Assembly: GCF_000010405.1 (NCBI RefSeq)
Contig: NC_009465.1
Span: 124,001 to 188,000, forward strand
DNA: 64,000 nt
Source: Candidatus Vesicomyosocius okutanii
GTDB taxonomy: Bacteria > Pseudomonadota > Gammaproteobacteria > PS1 > Pseudothioglobaceae
Direction of reading: 5' to 3'
The notes under the pieces are model-generated. The model was not told where the DNA came from, searched no databases, and saw only the letters and a list, made by a program, of their open reading frames with translations. The position numbers were made by a program, and so were the translations under genes. This document shows, one piece after another, positions 9,298-19,645 of this stretch (positions are counted from its first letter, which is position 1; each line of letters starts with the position of its first letter).

Positions 9298-10197
9298 CCT
9301 TAATACAATAGACAGTCAGATGGAATAGTCTATTACTGTCTATTATCATTGTTTGTTTTAGACGGTTTTAATTTAGAAACAGTTTTATAAGTTATTTTCA
9401 ATAAAAAGATCAATTTTATATCTAGATTCATTTAGTAACTTAAAATGGGTAGTGTAGAAATTATCGAAAAGACGTCTACTAGGTGTAAGTTTTTTGGATT
9501 AGTATTTGTATCTTTGTACATCTTTTATTTTTTAAGTAATGATAAAGATGTGGTGAGTAGTAGATAGCTAAGAGTAATAATTAGTTTATCTATTCTGAGT
9601 TTTGTCTCGTATTTTATAATTTAGTAGATTTACTTTATTAGTCATTAACTAATATGCGTATGACATAATTTTTTATAGTTTCATATCTTGGTTTTTGTTT
9701 TCTTTTTTCAAATTTTTATATGCTTCTTGTTCTTATTTTTAATAAATTTGCTATTTTAGTTTGTGAATCACATTTTATTTTAAAACTAAATTAAATCAAA
9801 AATATGCCTGTTTTTTAGTATATTAGAAGAATACTTATCCAAGAATTATATAAGGATGATTGTTAGATACTATGTTTGATATATTTATTTATTATGACAA
9901 TATTTATAGAAAATGAAATATCATCTGTAAAATATACCAATATGATTAGAGCTTCTAACAAATGTGTTAAATACTAGTATCTACAAGATTTTCTAACTTG
10001 TAGAAAGATAGATAATAATGACAGATAAATATTAGATTAGTCTAAAAATTTTAATTTAAGTTATTAATATATAAATATATTTATAGTATGTTGATTATAA
10101 CAACTTATTTTTTATTTTACTTAAGAGTTATAAACTTACTTACATAATAAAATGCTTTTGAAATTGATAACTCAATGAGTAATAACTTTATTTGCTG
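9298..10197. other. 900-bp stretch without a gene between bioA and priA
   Basis: Very AT-rich with stops in all frames, and no ORF resembles a known protein. It holds a hairpin just after bioA (9307-9344) and smaller inverted repeats: ACATCTTT with AAAGATGT (9518-9551) and CTACAAG with CTTGTAG (9981-10003). I see no tRNA or known ncRNA fold. It is most simply an eroded gene remnant. Confidence 0.6.
9307..9360 (+). terminator. Possible terminator after bioA
   Basis: A perfect 10-bp inverted repeat, AATAGACAGT (9307-9316) and ACTGTCTATT (9335-9344), begins 10 bp after the bioA stop and is followed by a T-rich but interrupted tract. The 18-nt loop is longer than ideal for an intrinsic terminator. 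Confidence 0.45.
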
Positions 10198-12240
10198 TTA
10201 TTCAATTGGATCAATATCTAAATACCAACGTACTTTGTTTTTAAGTTTGAGTTTATTGATGTGTTGACTGAAAGTGGATAATATTTGGTGGAGTGTTACT
10301 CGATTGTTAGATTGTAGGTATAGGTTAAAGTAGTAGTAGTCTGACTTTTTTTCAATAGTATTAGCAATTGGCCCCCAAATTTCTACTGAATTCATTTGTA
10401 TGCTTTTTAACAAAATGGCTGCTTCATGTAAGAAATTTTCAGCGTTTTGTTTGTTTTTTGCATTAGCACATAATAATGCTTGGTGTGAAAAAGGTGGCAT
10501 CATTGCGCTTAAACGCTGTTTTAGAAGTTGACTAGCAAATTGTGTATAGCGAGATGACAAAACAAAATTAAAAATTGGATGATCGGGATAGCGAGTTTGT
10601 ATAACAACTTCACCTCTTTCTTTGTGTCTACCAGCACGACCAGATACTTGAATAAGGAGTTGTGCTAAATATTCAGTTGCTCGAAAATTTGTTGACAAGA
10701 ATCCAGTATCAACATCTAGAATACCGACCATTGCAAGGTTGGAAAAATCGTGTCCTTTGGTTAACATTTGTGTACCAATAATAATACAAGGTTTACCAGT
10801 ATTGATTTGTTCTAAGTGTTGTGCAAAGGATTTCTTACGTCTTGTTGTGTCACGATCAATGCGGATAATAGGAGTGTCTACAAAGTATGAATATAAGGTT
10901 TCTTCTAATTTTTCTGTGCCATATCCTAATATTTTAAGGCTTTGTTTAGTACAATTTGGGCAGACGTGTTCTGGTATTTTTTCGTCGCCACAATGATGGC
11001 ATTTAAGACGATTGATATGGCGGTGATAAACCATGGTTGAATCACAATGATTACATTGTGCTTTCCAGTTACATTGTGTACAGTAATAGATAGGTGCATA
11101 ACCTCGGCGGTTGATAAACAACATAACTTGTTTATCAATGGATAAATATTGCTTGATTTTTTCAATTAGTATTTTAGATAATGCGTCATTAGTATTACTG
11201 CGCATATCAATCAGACTTACCTTGGGTAAAGTTGCACCACCTGCGCGTTTAGTTAGTGTGATACGTGTGATTTTTTTATCCATTGCTATTTTTAATAACT
11301 CTAACGAAGGCGTTGCTGTACCTAATACCAATGGGATATTAGATTGTTGAGCGCGGATAAAACCTAAATTTCTAGCAGAGTATCGAAAACTTGATTGCTG
11401 CTTAAACGAGTTATCATGCTCCTCGTCAATAATAATTAAACCAAAATTTGATATAGGTGCGAAAATAGCACTTCTTGTACCGAGTATCACGCCAGCATCA
11501 CCGTTTTTAGCCATAAGATAGGCATCTAGTTTTTGAGTCTCGTTAAGTTGCGAATGGATTGCTATTACGCGTGTTTTTAGGCGTGATTTAAAATGTGTAA
11601 TCATTTGTGGTGTTAGACCAATTTCCGGAACCAATACTAATACTTGTTTTTTTTGGTCAATCATTGATTGGATGATGTGTAAATATACTTCAGTTTTGCC
11701 GCTACCAGTCACCCCATGTAGTAAAAAAGCATGATATTGATTGGTTGATTTCAAAATTTGTTCGATAGCAATATTTTGTTCATCTGTTGGTTGAAAGTCT
11801 GGTTGTTGTAGTTTATTTGGGAAATCTATGATTTTTTTAATTTTTGCTTCTTTACCTAAAAGTAAGTTTTTAGGTAGTGTATATGAAATAACTTTGCTAA
11901 TTGGATAATGGTAATAATTAGCCGACCAGAACAAGAGGTCTAAAATTGATTTGTCTAAAATTGGTATTTTATCTAGTACTTTTTCAACAGATTTAAGTTT
12001 ATACCCTAGTGTATCTTCTCTTTTTTTTCGGAAATTTGTTTCGTTATATCTACTTTTATCTTTAATGGCTAATACAATGCCAATTACTTTTTTTCGTGCA
12101 AGGGGTACTTTAACACGTACGCCAACAGACACTTCGTTATCACATAGGTAGTTAAAGGTTTTGCTTAATGGTATAGATATAGCAACTTCAATAATTAATG
12201 ACAAAGTAATAGAGTATTGATAAAATAAATATTTTATCAA
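10198..12240 (-). CDS. priA: Primosomal protein N' (replication restart helicase)
   Basis: 3'-5' DNA helicase that reloads the replisome at stalled forks. An N-terminal DNA-binding domain precedes Walker A GVTGSGKTEVYL, a DEEH box in IIDEEHDNSF, and a zinc-binding region with eight cysteines in four CxxC-like pairs (from CTQCNWKAQCNHC to CPNC). The C-terminal helicase motif QVSGRAGR is intact. There is no ATG at the 5' end: the frame opens with TTG at 12240, and another TTG at 12204 (giving MSLIIEVAISIPL) fits the family N-terminus better. Either way priA uses a non-ATG start. Confidence 0.95.
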   Translation of the reverse strand: MIKYLFYQYSITLSLIIEVAISIPLSKTFNYLCDNEVSVGVRVKVPLARKKVIGIVLAIKDKSRYNETNFRKKREDTLGYKLKSVEKVLDKIPILDKSILDLLFWSANYYHYPISKVISYTLPKNLLLGKEAKIKKIIDFPNKLQQPDFQPTDEQNIAIEQILKSTNQYHAFLLHGVTGSGKTEVYLHIIQSMIDQKKQVLVLVPEIGLTPQMITHFKSRLKTRVIAIHSQLNETQKLDAYLMAKNGDAGVILGTRSAIFAPISNFGLIIIDEEHDNSFKQQSSFRYSARNLGFIRAQQSNIPLVLGTATPSLELLKIAMDKKITRITLTKRAGGATLPKVSLIDMRSNTNDALSKILIEKIKQYLSIDKQVMLFINRRGYAPIYYCTQCNWKAQCNHCDSTMVYHRHINRLKCHHCGDEKIPEHVCPNCTKQSLKILGYGTEKLEETLYSYFVDTPIIRIDRDTTRRKKSFAQHLEQINTGKPCIIIGTQMLTKGHDFSNLAMVGILDVDTGFLSTNFRATEYLAQLLIQVSGRAGRHKERGEVVIQTRYPDHPIFNFVLSSRYTQFASQLLKQRLSAMMPPFSHQALLCANAKNKQNAENFLHEAAILLKSIQMNSVEIWGPIANTIEKKSDYYYFNLYLQSNNRVTLHQILSTFSQHINKLKLKNKVRWYLDIDPIE

Positions 12241-12267
12241 TAAATATCATTCAATCTAATATTAAGT

Positions 12268-12705
12268 ATGGTGATTATACAAAATAATATTCACGATTTA
12301 TCTGTTAATGAAGATGATTTAAGTTGTATTTTACAAAAAGTGGTTAAAGAGTGGGGAAAGGGTGAAAGTGAGTTGTTAGTTCGATTGGTTGATGAAGCGG
12401 AGATTCAAAATCTTAATAAAGTTTATCGATACAAGGACGAACCTACCAATGTATTATCATTTCCAACTGATTTGCCGATTGAAATTGATGAAAAGATTTT
12501 AGGAGATGTTGTGATCTGTATACAAATAGTTTTAAAAGAGTCTATTGAACAGCATAAATCTTTTAATAATCACTTAATGCATATGGCAGTTCATGGTACG
12601 TTACATTTATTAGGTTATGATCATATTGATACTAAAGATGCACAAAATATGGCAAACTTAGAAAGAAAAATTCTAGCAAAAATTGGGATTAATAATCCTT
12701 ATTAA
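12268..12705 (+). CDS. ybeY: Endoribonuclease YbeY (rRNA maturation)
   Basis: Zinc-dependent single-strand endoribonuclease needed for 16S rRNA 3' maturation and ribosome quality control. The signature HGTLHLLGYDH near the C-terminus supplies the three metal-binding histidines. 145 residues, a typical length. It is transcribed divergently from priA across a gap of under 70 bp. In many relatives ybeY follows phoH/ybeZ, which is absent here. Confidence 0.95.
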   Translation: MVIIQNNIHDLSVNEDDLSCILQKVVKEWGKGESELLVRLVDEAEIQNLNKVYRYKDEPTNVLSFPTDLPIEIDEKILGDVVICIQIVLKESIEQHKSFNNHLMHMAVHGTLHLLGYDHIDTKDAQNMANLERKILAKIGINNPY

Positions 12706-12758
12706 ATTAGCAAAAAATGCCACTACTTATTTAAAATTGGAAATGCTTGTTTTTTATA

Positions 12759-13931
12759 TTAAGCGCTATAGGTCTTACCAATACGCTCAATGGCATATAA
12801 TTTATTACTAATGTAATACATTTTTAACTGGTTCCGTTCCCAAGGTGGAATATTAGCTTCTTGTAATACTTTTTTTAATGATTTGGTGTGTTTTTTTTCT
12901 AGTAATTTAATACGTTGACCTTTTTGTCGATAACGAATTGAAAAATTTGGGAAGTCCTTAAGTTCTTCATGAAATGGGCAAGGCTCGTTCTTCTTTAGCA
13001 GGGTTTTGTTGATGAAATATAATTCATTTTTGTAGCGTCTAACCTCGTACTTATTCCAACAAACTAGTGGTTTAGTGTCCTTTTTTGCGTGCAGTAGTTT
13101 AATAATTTGGTGCATTATTTTATCGCTGGGTGTTAAAAAATTAAGCAAGTTTAGATGATGGCGGATAATGTTCTTAATTCTATGGATTCCAAGTTTAATA
13201 AGCTGACTTATATTGATGCGATTAGTATGATTGATAATATAATATGTTTTAATATCAATATCGGCCAGTTCACGTGTAAGTTTTAAGGTTTCTGATTGGT
13301 GTTGTGCACTTCTAGCAAGTGTTTCTGTTAAATTTTTATATACTTCAGATAATTTTGGTAGAATTTCTAAACGCAAGAAATTACGCCTAAAATAAGTATT
13401 CTTGTTGCTGTCATCTTCTATCCAGTTTAATTTGTGATTATTAGCATAATCACTAACTTGAGATTTATTAATTGTTAAAAAAGGACGATAGTGAATACCT
13501 TTTCCTAGAGGTTTTTCTTTAGGCATAGCAGCTAATCCAGCACTACCACTACCACGGAATAGTTGTAGAAGTAATGTTTCTGCTTGGTCGTTTTTATGGT
13601 GTGCCGTGCATAGTACTTCATTTTCTTTTAACAAGTTAGATAATGAATGATATCGTTTTTTACGTGCATTTTCTTCGATATTAGATGTATTGTCAAAAGA
13701 TAAATTAATGCTTAAGTAAACAATATTAAGATTCAAACATGTTGTTTTGCAAAATTTATCCCATTTGTTACAAAATTGAGATAAATGATGATTACAGTGA
13801 ATAACTCTTATTTTATTGGGATAGTGCGTGTTTAAATAATGCAAAAGTACGATAGAATCAATGCCACCACTGAGACCAAGGACAATGTTCTTATCTTCAA
13901 GAAATAAATCTTTAGTCTTTAAATTTTCCAA
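12759..13931 (-). CDS. tilS: tRNA(Ile)-lysidine synthase
   Basis: Converts C34 of the CAU-anticodon tRNA-Ile to lysidine so that it reads AUA; essential. The N-terminal PP-loop ATPase motif is [16 protein letters not shown] (about residues 18-33), and the domain includes [25 protein letters not shown]-terminal TilS-specific region follows. 390 residues, somewhat shorter than E. coli (432). The start overlaps the end of accA by 20 bp. Confidence 0.95.
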   Translation of the reverse strand: MENLKTKDLFLEDKNIVLGLSGGIDSIVLLHYLNTHYPNKIRVIHCNHHLSQFCNKWDKFCKTTCLNLNIVYLSINLSFDNTSNIEENARKKRYHSLSNLLKENEVLCTAHHKNDQAETLLLQLFRGSGSAGLAAMPKEKPLGKGIHYRPFLTINKSQVSDYANNHKLNWIEDDSNKNTYFRRNFLRLEILPKLSEVYKNLTETLARSAQHQSETLKLTRELADIDIKTYYIINHTNRINISQLIKLGIHRIKNIIRHHLNLLNFLTPSDKIMHQIIKLLHAKKDTKPLVCWNKYEVRRYKNELYFINKTLLKKNEPCPFHEELKDFPNFSIRYRQKGQRIKLLEKKHTKSLKKVLQEANIPPWERNQLKMYYISNKLYAIERIGKTYSA

Positions 13932-14880
13932 AGCCTAAGAGTTTTTTTTGTCTATTTTGCAATAATTGTTCTATTGGTAGTTGTTTAATTTTATTGAGTT
14001 GTTGTGTTAACACTTCTTTTAAAAGTACCTTTGCTTGTGAAGGGTTACGGTGGATACCGCCTAATGGCTCATTAATAACTACATCAATTAACCTTTCTTT
14101 TTTAAGATGGATTGAGGTTAATTTTAAAGATTCTGCTGCAAGGTTTGCTTTGGTTACGTCTTTGTATAAGATAGAGGCACAACCTTCTGGAGAAATTACA
14201 GAATAAATACTGTATTCAAACATCATAATTATATCTGCTACACCAATAGCTAGCGCACCGCCAGATCCACCTTCGCCAATAACTATTGAAATAATAGGTG
14301 TTGGAAGGGTTGACATTTCAAATAGATTTTTGGCAATTGCTTCGCTTTGTCCACGTTCTTCAGCGCCAATACCAGGATAAGCACCAGGTGTATCAATAAA
14401 AGTAACAATAGGCATTGAAAATTTTTCAGCAAGTTTCATTAAGCGTAAGGCTTTTCGGTAACCTTCAGGTCTAGGCATGCCAAAATTGTATTTTATTTTT
14501 TCTTGGGTGGTTCGTCCTTTTTGTTGACCAATAAACATCACTGGTTGGTTATCTAATGTAGCAATACCACCAATAATAGCATGGTCATCACCATAAGTAC
14601 GATCACCATGCAATTCTGTGAATTCATCAAATACATCAGAAATATAATCAAGTGTATAAAGGCGTTTTGGGTGGCGTGCTAGTTGAGATATTTGCCAATC
14701 GCTTAAAGATGAGAATATTTTTTTGGTTAAAGCATTACTCTTGGATTTAAGTGCTTTTATCTTATTAATGATATCTGCTTTATCTTTAATATTTGCTTTG
14801 CCTTTAATATTATCAAGCGTTTGTATTTTTTCCTCTAGTTCGGCAATAGGTTGTTCAAAATCAAGATAATCTAAGTTCAT
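13912..14880 (-). CDS. accA: Acetyl-CoA carboxylase carboxyltransferase subunit alpha
   Basis: Alpha subunit of the carboxyltransferase that makes malonyl-CoA for fatty-acid synthesis; its AccD partner is not in this window. The oxyanion-hole glycines are visible in [18 protein letters not shown] and [17 protein letters not shown], and the ending [20 protein letters not shown] is typical. 322 residues against 319 in E. coli. It is followed directly by tilS, an accA-tilS order seen in many Gammaproteobacteria. Confidence 0.97.
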   Translation of the reverse strand: MNLDYLDFEQPIAELEEKIQTLDNIKGKANIKDKADIINKIKALKSKSNALTKKIFSSLSDWQISQLARHPKRLYTLDYISDVFDEFTELHGDRTYGDDHAIIGGIATLDNQPVMFIGQQKGRTTQEKIKYNFGMPRPEGYRKALRLMKLAEKFSMPIVTFIDTPGAYPGIGAEERGQSEAIAKNLFEMSTLPTPIISIVIGEGGSGGALAIGVADIIMMFEYSIYSVISPEGCASILYKDVTKANLAAESLKLTSIHLKKERLIDVVINEPLGGIHRNPSQAKVLLKEVLTQQLNKIKQLPIEQLLQNRQKKLLGFGKFKD

Positions 14881-14960
14881 ACTCTAGTTTAAAATTTGTT
14901 GATATACAATCTTTAAAATTATAGCAGAAATACTAGCATTTCTAGCTTTTGCTACTTTTA

Positions 14961-14986
14961 TATTAAGTTATTAAGTTATTAAGTTA
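14961..14986. repeat. Short tandem repeat, 8-bp unit x3.25
   Basis: Three perfect copies of TATTAAGT plus a partial copy lie in the 268-bp spacer between the divergent accA and ccoS genes. This is a small microsatellite with slippage potential and no evident function. Confidence 0.8.
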
Positions 14987-15148
14987 GTTTTATAAATAAA
15001 CTTAGATAGGTATTTTTATAATGTTAAACGAGTAAGATTTGATGTACTATCATTAATAATGAGTGAAATTAATGCATTAATTCTTATTAGTACATTAAAA
15101 AAATAAAAGGCAATTAATATTGTTTTTTGATAAAAATAAGGAAGAAAC

Positions 15149-15346
15149 ATGGATGTAATTTATTGGCTTGTACCAAGTATGATTTTTGTTGGTATTGTTC
15201 TTGTTATTATTTTAATAATAGGGGTTAAGAATGGTCAGTTTGATGATTTAGAAGGGGAAGGACAACGTATTTTATATGATGAAGAACAGATGAATTTAGC
15301 ACCTATAAAAAATATTAAAAATAAGGTTGACAATTCGTCTTTTTGA
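15149..15346 (+). CDS. ccoS: cbb3-type cytochrome oxidase assembly protein CcoS
   Basis: Small membrane protein required for cofactor insertion into cbb3 cytochrome oxidase. A single N-terminal transmembrane helix (about residues 5-25) is followed by the CcoS signature VKNGQFDDLEGEGQRILYDEE. 65 residues; the start at 15149 has a GGAAGAA ribosome-binding site. The other cco genes are not adjacent. Instead it precedes the DUF47-pit-ibaG run, so it has been separated from its usual ccoGHI neighbours or they lie elsewhere. Confidence 0.93.
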   Translation: MDVIYWLVPSMIFVGIVLVIILIIGVKNGQFDDLEGEGQRILYDEEQMNLAPIKNIKNKVDNSSF

Positions 15347-15383
15347 TAGAAAATTCGCATCTAAAGATGCTAGAAGAAACAAA

Positions 15384-16061
15384 ATGGCTCAAAATATAAT
15401 AGATGGTCTATTTGGTAAATCACCCATTAGCTCATTGCAGAAACACATGACACAAGTGCATTCTTGTATTTCAGAACTTAATGGTTTTATGATTGCCATT
15501 CATACCCAAAATTGGGTGAAAGCTGAAATAATTAGAAGTGATATAGATACTAAAGAAGGTAAAGCAGACATCCTTAAAAAGAATCTACGTTTAAGTTTGT
15601 CTTCAACGTTTATGATGCCTTTTTCACGTAGAGATTTACTTGATTTATTGCTTATCCAAGATTCTATTGCCAATATCACTAAGGATGTTTCTGGTTTGAT
15701 GATTAATCGTAAGATGATTTTACCAGATGAGACTTTTGATGATGTTATAGAATTAACTAAGGTTTGTATCAAAACATCATCTACGGCACTTAAGGCCGTT
15801 AATGAATTAGATGAATTATTAGAAACTGCATTTGGTAGTCGTGAGCGTAAGATTATTAGTTCTATTATTGAAGATATTAATGAACTTGAAAGTAAATCTG
15901 ATAAAATTCAGCACGAAATTCGTGCTGAATTATTTCCGCTAGAATCTAGCTTGCCACCTGTTGATATTATGTTTTATTATCGTACTGTGGAATGGTTGGG
16001 TGAGCTTGCAGATGCAGCTCAAAAAGTTGGCTCAAGACTAGAAGTGCTGTTAGCAAGATAA
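15384..16061 (+). CDS. PhoU-like DUF47 (TIGR00153) protein, Pit-associated
   Basis: Helical PhoU-like protein of the DUF47 family, usually encoded next to Pit phosphate transporters and thought to modulate them. Supporting segments are NGLFGKSP-like IIDGLFGKSPISSLQKHM, the SRRDLLDLLLIQDSIAN stretch, and the C-terminal YRTVEWLGELADAAQKVG. The ATG at 15384 is preferred over an upstream TTG at 15327, which overlaps ccoS. 225 residues, ending 11 bp before pit, which supports joint function. Confidence 0.92.
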   Translation: MAQNIIDGLFGKSPISSLQKHMTQVHSCISELNGFMIAIHTQNWVKAEIIRSDIDTKEGKADILKKNLRLSLSSTFMMPFSRRDLLDLLLIQDSIANITKDVSGLMINRKMILPDETFDDVIELTKVCIKTSSTALKAVNELDELLETAFGSRERKIISSIIEDINELESKSDKIQHEIRAELFPLESSLPPVDIMFYYRTVEWLGELADAAQKVGSRLEVLLAR

Positions 16062-16072
16062 GGGAGGCTATT

Positions 16073-17353
16073 ATGGATATAATTGCAAATTATGCTGATA
16101 TTTTTATTATGCTGTCAATTGGGTTTGGTTTGTTTATGGCTTGGGGTATTGGTGCTAATGATGTTTCTAATGCTATGGGTACTTCGGTGGGTTCTGCTGC
16201 TATTACCTTTAAACAAGCAGTTGTTATTGCGGTTATTTTTGAGTTTTCTGGTGCAATTCTTGCAGGCGGAGAAGTAACTGATACTGTTCGTAAAGGTATT
16301 TTAGATGCAGTATTATTTACTAATAATCCACACTTACTGGTGTATGGTATGCTTGCTTCGCTCTTGGCAGCAGGTGCGTGGTTATTGATTGCCTCATCCT
16401 TAGGATGGCCAGTTTCTACGACACATTCAATTGTTGGTGCTATTGTTGGTTTTGGTGCAGTAGGTGTTGGTATTGATGCAGTTGCTTGGGATAAAGTAAT
16501 TAAAATTGTGATGAGTTGGGTAGTATCTCCAGTACTTGCTGGCACACTTGCTGTTTTTATCTTTAAAAGTCTACAATTCTTAGTGATTGATACTAAAGAT
16601 CCGTTGATAAATGCCAAGAGATATTTGCCATTTTATGTATTTTTTGTTGGTTTTATTATTGCGTTGGTTACGCAATTTAAAGGTCTTAAACATATTGACT
16701 CTTTAAAATATATCTCTAAAAATGTTTCTTTAAGTTTGATAATTGCAATTATAGTTGGTATTTTTGCAGCTGTTATTGCTGCGTTTATTATGAGAAATAT
16801 TAAGATAAATCCTAAGGATGATAAAGATTTTCATTATGCTAACATGGAAAAGCTTTTTGCTGTGCTTATGGTGATTACCGCATCTGCTATGGCATTTGCA
16901 CATGGCTCTAATGATGTTGCTAATGCCATTGGTCCATTGGCTGCGGTTTATAGTATTGTAGAAGCTGGCGGTGATATTACCTCAAGGAGCGCTATACCTT
17001 CATGGGTTTTGCTAGTTGGTGGCGGTGGCATTATATTTGGTTTCGTGACTTATGGATTTAAAGTTATGAAAACTATTGGCCAAGGAATTACAGAACTTAC
17101 CCCTTCTCGTGGTTTTGCTGCTGAATTAGCCGCTGCAACAACGGTAGTTTTAGCCTCATCAACAGGTATTCCTGTATCAACTACACAGGTCTTGGTAGGG
17201 GCGGTGTTGGGTGTTGGTATTGCTAGGGGTGTAGTTGCACTTAATATGCGAGTTATAAATACAATTTTTTTATCTTGGTTAATTACCTTGCCAGCAGGTG
17301 CAGTCATGTCTATTCTATTTTTCTTTGCACTTAAGGGAGTATTTGGAGCATAA
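16073..17353 (+). CDS. pit: Inorganic phosphate transporter, Pit family
   Basis: Cytoplasmic-membrane, cation-coupled phosphate permease with about ten transmembrane helices. The protein has the internal duplication typical of Pit: GANDVSNAMGTSVG with WPVSTTHSIVGAIVG in the first half, and GSNDVANAIGPLAAVY with IPVSTTQVLVGAVLG in the second. 426 residues. It lies between the DUF47 partner and an IbaG-like gene, with gaps of 11 and 3 bp, so it is very likely co-transcribed. Confidence 0.96.
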   Translation: MDIIANYADIFIMLSIGFGLFMAWGIGANDVSNAMGTSVGSAAITFKQAVVIAVIFEFSGAILAGGEVTDTVRKGILDAVLFTNNPHLLVYGMLASLLAAGAWLLIASSLGWPVSTTHSIVGAIVGFGAVGVGIDAVAWDKVIKIVMSWVVSPVLAGTLAVFIFKSLQFLVIDTKDPLINAKRYLPFYVFFVGFIIALVTQFKGLKHIDSLKYISKNVSLSLIIAIIVGIFAAVIAAFIMRNIKINPKDDKDFHYANMEKLFAVLMVITASAMAFAHGSNDVANAIGPLAAVYSIVEAGGDITSRSAIPSWVLLVGGGGIIFGFVTYGFKVMKTIGQGITELTPSRGFAAELAAATTVVLASSTGIPVSTTQVLVGAVLGVGIARGVVALNMRVINTIFLSWLITLPAGAVMSILFFFALKGVFGA

Positions 17354-17356
17354 GTT

Positions 17357-17587
17357 ATGACATTAGAAGAAATTAAAGAAAAAATTGAATTAGGTATAGA
17401 AAATTCAACAGTTATTATGGAAGGCGATGGTTGTAGTTGTTCAACAAAGGTTATTTCGCCAATTTTTGAAGGTATGTCGCTGTTGGCTAGGCAAAAAATG
17501 GTACTTGCTGTTATGAATAAAGAAATCATAAATGGTACACTTCATGCGCTTAGTATTAAAACACGTACACCAGAAGAAGACACCTAA
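17357..17587 (+). CDS. ibaG: BolA family protein, IbaG/YrbA type
   Basis: Small alpha/beta BolA-fold protein; family members work with monothiol glutaredoxins in iron-sulfur trafficking. 76 residues, with VIMEGDGCSCSTKVISPIFEGMS carrying the central loop and GTLHALSIKTRTPEE the C-terminal conserved His region. It starts 3 bp after pit. Assigning it to the IbaG subgroup rather than BolA proper rests on its short length and C-terminus. Confidence 0.85.
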   Translation: MTLEEIKEKIELGIENSTVIMEGDGCSCSTKVISPIFEGMSLLARQKMVLAVMNKEIINGTLHALSIKTRTPEEDT

Positions 17588-17604
17588 GGTGTATTTATTT
17601 TTTT
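17580..17604 (+). terminator. Possible intrinsic terminator at the end of the pit-ibaG run
   Basis: ACACC (17580-17584) pairs with GGTGT (17588-17592) around the ibaG stop codon TAA, followed by ATTTATTTTTTT. The stem is short at 5 bp, but the U tract is well placed. Confidence 0.5.
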
Positions 17605-17727
17605 ATAATTTTATTGCTATAGCGATATTAAATAGCCTAGATTAATTTTTAATAGTTTGATATTTATTCATATATTCATCATATGATGCTCATGTAAAAT
17701 TTCTATCTTTGGATATAAAATATTTTT

Positions 17728-18996
17728 ATGAGTTTTTCTAAATTAGGTTTATCTGATTCAATTCTTAAGGCTATCGAGCAGAAAGGATATAGTGAGCCAT
17801 CACCAATACAGAATCAATCGATACCTGCTATTTTAAATGGTAAGGATGTCATGGCAGCTGCCCAAACGGGAACGGGAAAAACAGCATGTTTTGCCTTGCC
17901 TATTCTCGAAATATTATCCAAAAAAAAACCCACAAAATCCAATCAGGTTCGTACATTGATTCTAACTCCAACGCGTGAATTAGCTATACAAGTTAGTGAT
18001 AGTGTAACGACTTATGGTAAGTATTTACCTCTTAAATCAAGTGTGGTGTTTGGTGGTGTGAAGATTAATCCCCAAATGCAAAGATTGTGTTCAGGTGTTG
18101 ATATTTTAGTCGCTACGCCAGGTAGGTTATTAGATTTGTATTCTCAAAATTCTGTGAAATTTGATATGCTAGAAATAGTTGTATTTGATGAGGCAGATAG
18201 AATGTTAGATATGGGTTTTATTAACGATATTAAGAGAATTTTAAAGATTTTACCGTCAAAAAAGCAAACACTCATGTTTTCAGCTACTTTTTCTAATAAG
18301 ATTTTAACATTAGCAAAAAGTTTGGTTAACAATCCTGTAGAAATATCAGTTACTCCGAGAAATTCTACCGTTAAAGCAATAAAGCAATGGATTCATCCTG
18401 TTGATAAATCCAAGAAACATGCATTATTAACTCATCTTATTCAAGAACATAATTGGCACCAGGTTCTAGTGTTTAGTCGTACGAAATATGGTGCAAATCG
18501 TATTGTCAATCAATTAGAAAAGAAAAAGATTAGAGCAACTGCGATTCATAGTAATAAAAGTCAGGGTGCGCGTACAAGAGCTTTGTTAGACTTTAAAAAT
18601 CACGAAGTGAACGTATTAGTGGCAACCGATATTGCTGCAAGAGGTATTGAAATTAATCAATTACCACATGTTATTAATTTTGATTTACCGTATGTACCAG
18701 AAGATTATGTACATCGTATTGGTCGTACAGGTCGTGCTGGCTCAAAAGGTGAGGCAATTTCATTAGTTAGTGCTGATGAAGCTAAGCAATTGTTTGATGT
18801 TGAATGCTTAATTCAAAATAAATTAGATCGTGTAATGGTAGAAGGTTTTGTTCCAGATCACAACCTGCCAGAGTCAGGTAAAAAATTATTGTCACCAAAA
18901 AATAGAAATTTTAAGAATTCCAAAAGTCGCAATCGACTCAGATATGGCAAAAATAGTAGTTTCAAGAAAATAAACTTAACAATGAAAAATTCATAA
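17728..18996 (+). CDS. rhlE: DEAD-box RNA helicase, RhlE type
   Basis: ATP-dependent RNA helicase, probably acting in ribosome assembly and RNA turnover. Motifs in order: Q motif in [14 protein letters not shown], Walker [45 protein letters not shown], and [10 protein letters not shown]. The 422 residues end in a short basic tail rich in Asn, Lys and Ser, as in RhlE. Assignment to RhlE rather than SrmB/DbpA rests on N-terminal sequence and length and is moderately sure. Confidence 0.9.
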   Translation: MSFSKLGLSDSILKAIEQKGYSEPSPIQNQSIPAILNGKDVMAAAQTGTGKTACFALPILEILSKKKPTKSNQVRTLILTPTRELAIQVSDSVTTYGKYLPLKSSVVFGGVKINPQMQRLCSGVDILVATPGRLLDLYSQNSVKFDMLEIVVFDEADRMLDMGFINDIKRILKILPSKKQTLMFSATFSNKILTLAKSLVNNPVEISVTPRNSTVKAIKQWIHPVDKSKKHALLTHLIQEHNWHQVLVFSRTKYGANRIVNQLEKKKIRATAIHSNKSQGARTRALLDFKNHEVNVLVATDIAARGIEINQLPHVINFDLPYVPEDYVHRIGRTGRAGSKGEAISLVSADEAKQLFDVECLIQNKLDRVMVEGFVPDHNLPESGKKLLSPKNRNFKNSKSRNRLRYGKNSSFKKINLTMKNS

Positions 18997-19006
18997 GGAA
19001 AGTAAC

Positions 19007-19252
19007 ATGAAAATTAAATTAATCACGTTTGTCATCGTGCTATTTTTAACCCCGGTTCATGCTGGATTATGGGAGAAAATAACTACAATAGGTGCTAAAA
19101 TAGTTACACCAACCTCAGAATACTTAATTGAAACGTCAGGCTGGAATATTCGAGTATATGAATGGATTCCTACTGATAACCCTAATACACGTTGCTTATT
19201 TGCAGCTGGTTCACAAAAAGGTGGAGTGGCTTGTTACTCAATTAATGATTGA
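19007..19252 (+). CDS. Small hypothetical protein with signal peptide
   Basis: 81 residues beginning with a classical signal peptide (MKIKLITFVIVLFLTPVHA, cleavage expected after Ala19), so a mature periplasmic protein of about 62 residues. Two cysteines in the C-terminal half (in TRCLFAAG and VACYSIND) could form a disulfide. It starts 10 bp after the helicase with an AAGGAAAG ribosome-binding site, so it is probably translated. I do not recognise the family. Confidence 0.7.
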   Translation: MKIKLITFVIVLFLTPVHAGLWEKITTIGAKIVTPTSEYLIETSGWNIRVYEWIPTDNPNTRCLFAAGSQKGGVACYSIND

Positions 19253-19645
19253 TAAATAATTAATTTATTGTAGGTAACTAGAACTGGATTTAAGCTTTTA
19301 TTTTTAATAAATATATCAATGATTCGTTGATATATTATTGTGATTATATTTTGATTACGAGTATATGGTGATAAGTGCTTCTTATTTAGTTTTATTATAA
19401 GTTCAAATCTATTTTATATCGTGATATGAGATTTTATTTTTTGTTTTAGAATAAATAAGATAGGGGCAATGACCTTTAAATTCAAGTATTATAATTATAT
19501 TTATAGTCGTTTCCATCGCTTAGATGGTATTATTTTTCTTGACTTGGTGTATGTTTTTACATTGTGAGTAACATACATTTGTAATTTATTTATAATTTTG
19601 TATAAGAATTTACAGAAAGTAGTGTTACTAACTAATAAATATAAG
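19253..19645. other. 393-bp AT-rich spacer between the small secreted protein and tmRNA
   Basis: No credible gene. A perfect 10-bp inverted repeat AATATATCAA / TTGATATATT (19310-19319 and 19327-19336, 7-nt loop) lies 57 bp after the preceding stop and may end transcription, though it has no GC pairs in quantity and no clean T tract. Confidence 0.5.

Noticed and set aside
14925..14960. Hairpin AGAAAT/ATTTCT with a following T-rich tract upstream of accA
   Set aside because: Lies between divergent genes where no transcript should end, and the stem is only 6 bp.
16090..16617. 175-residue minus-strand frame opposite pit
   Set aside because: Antisense shadow of a repetitive Gly/Ala/Val-rich transporter gene.
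17050..17529. 159-residue minus-strand frame opposite pit and ibaG
   Set aside because: Spans two real plus-strand genes and has no family features.
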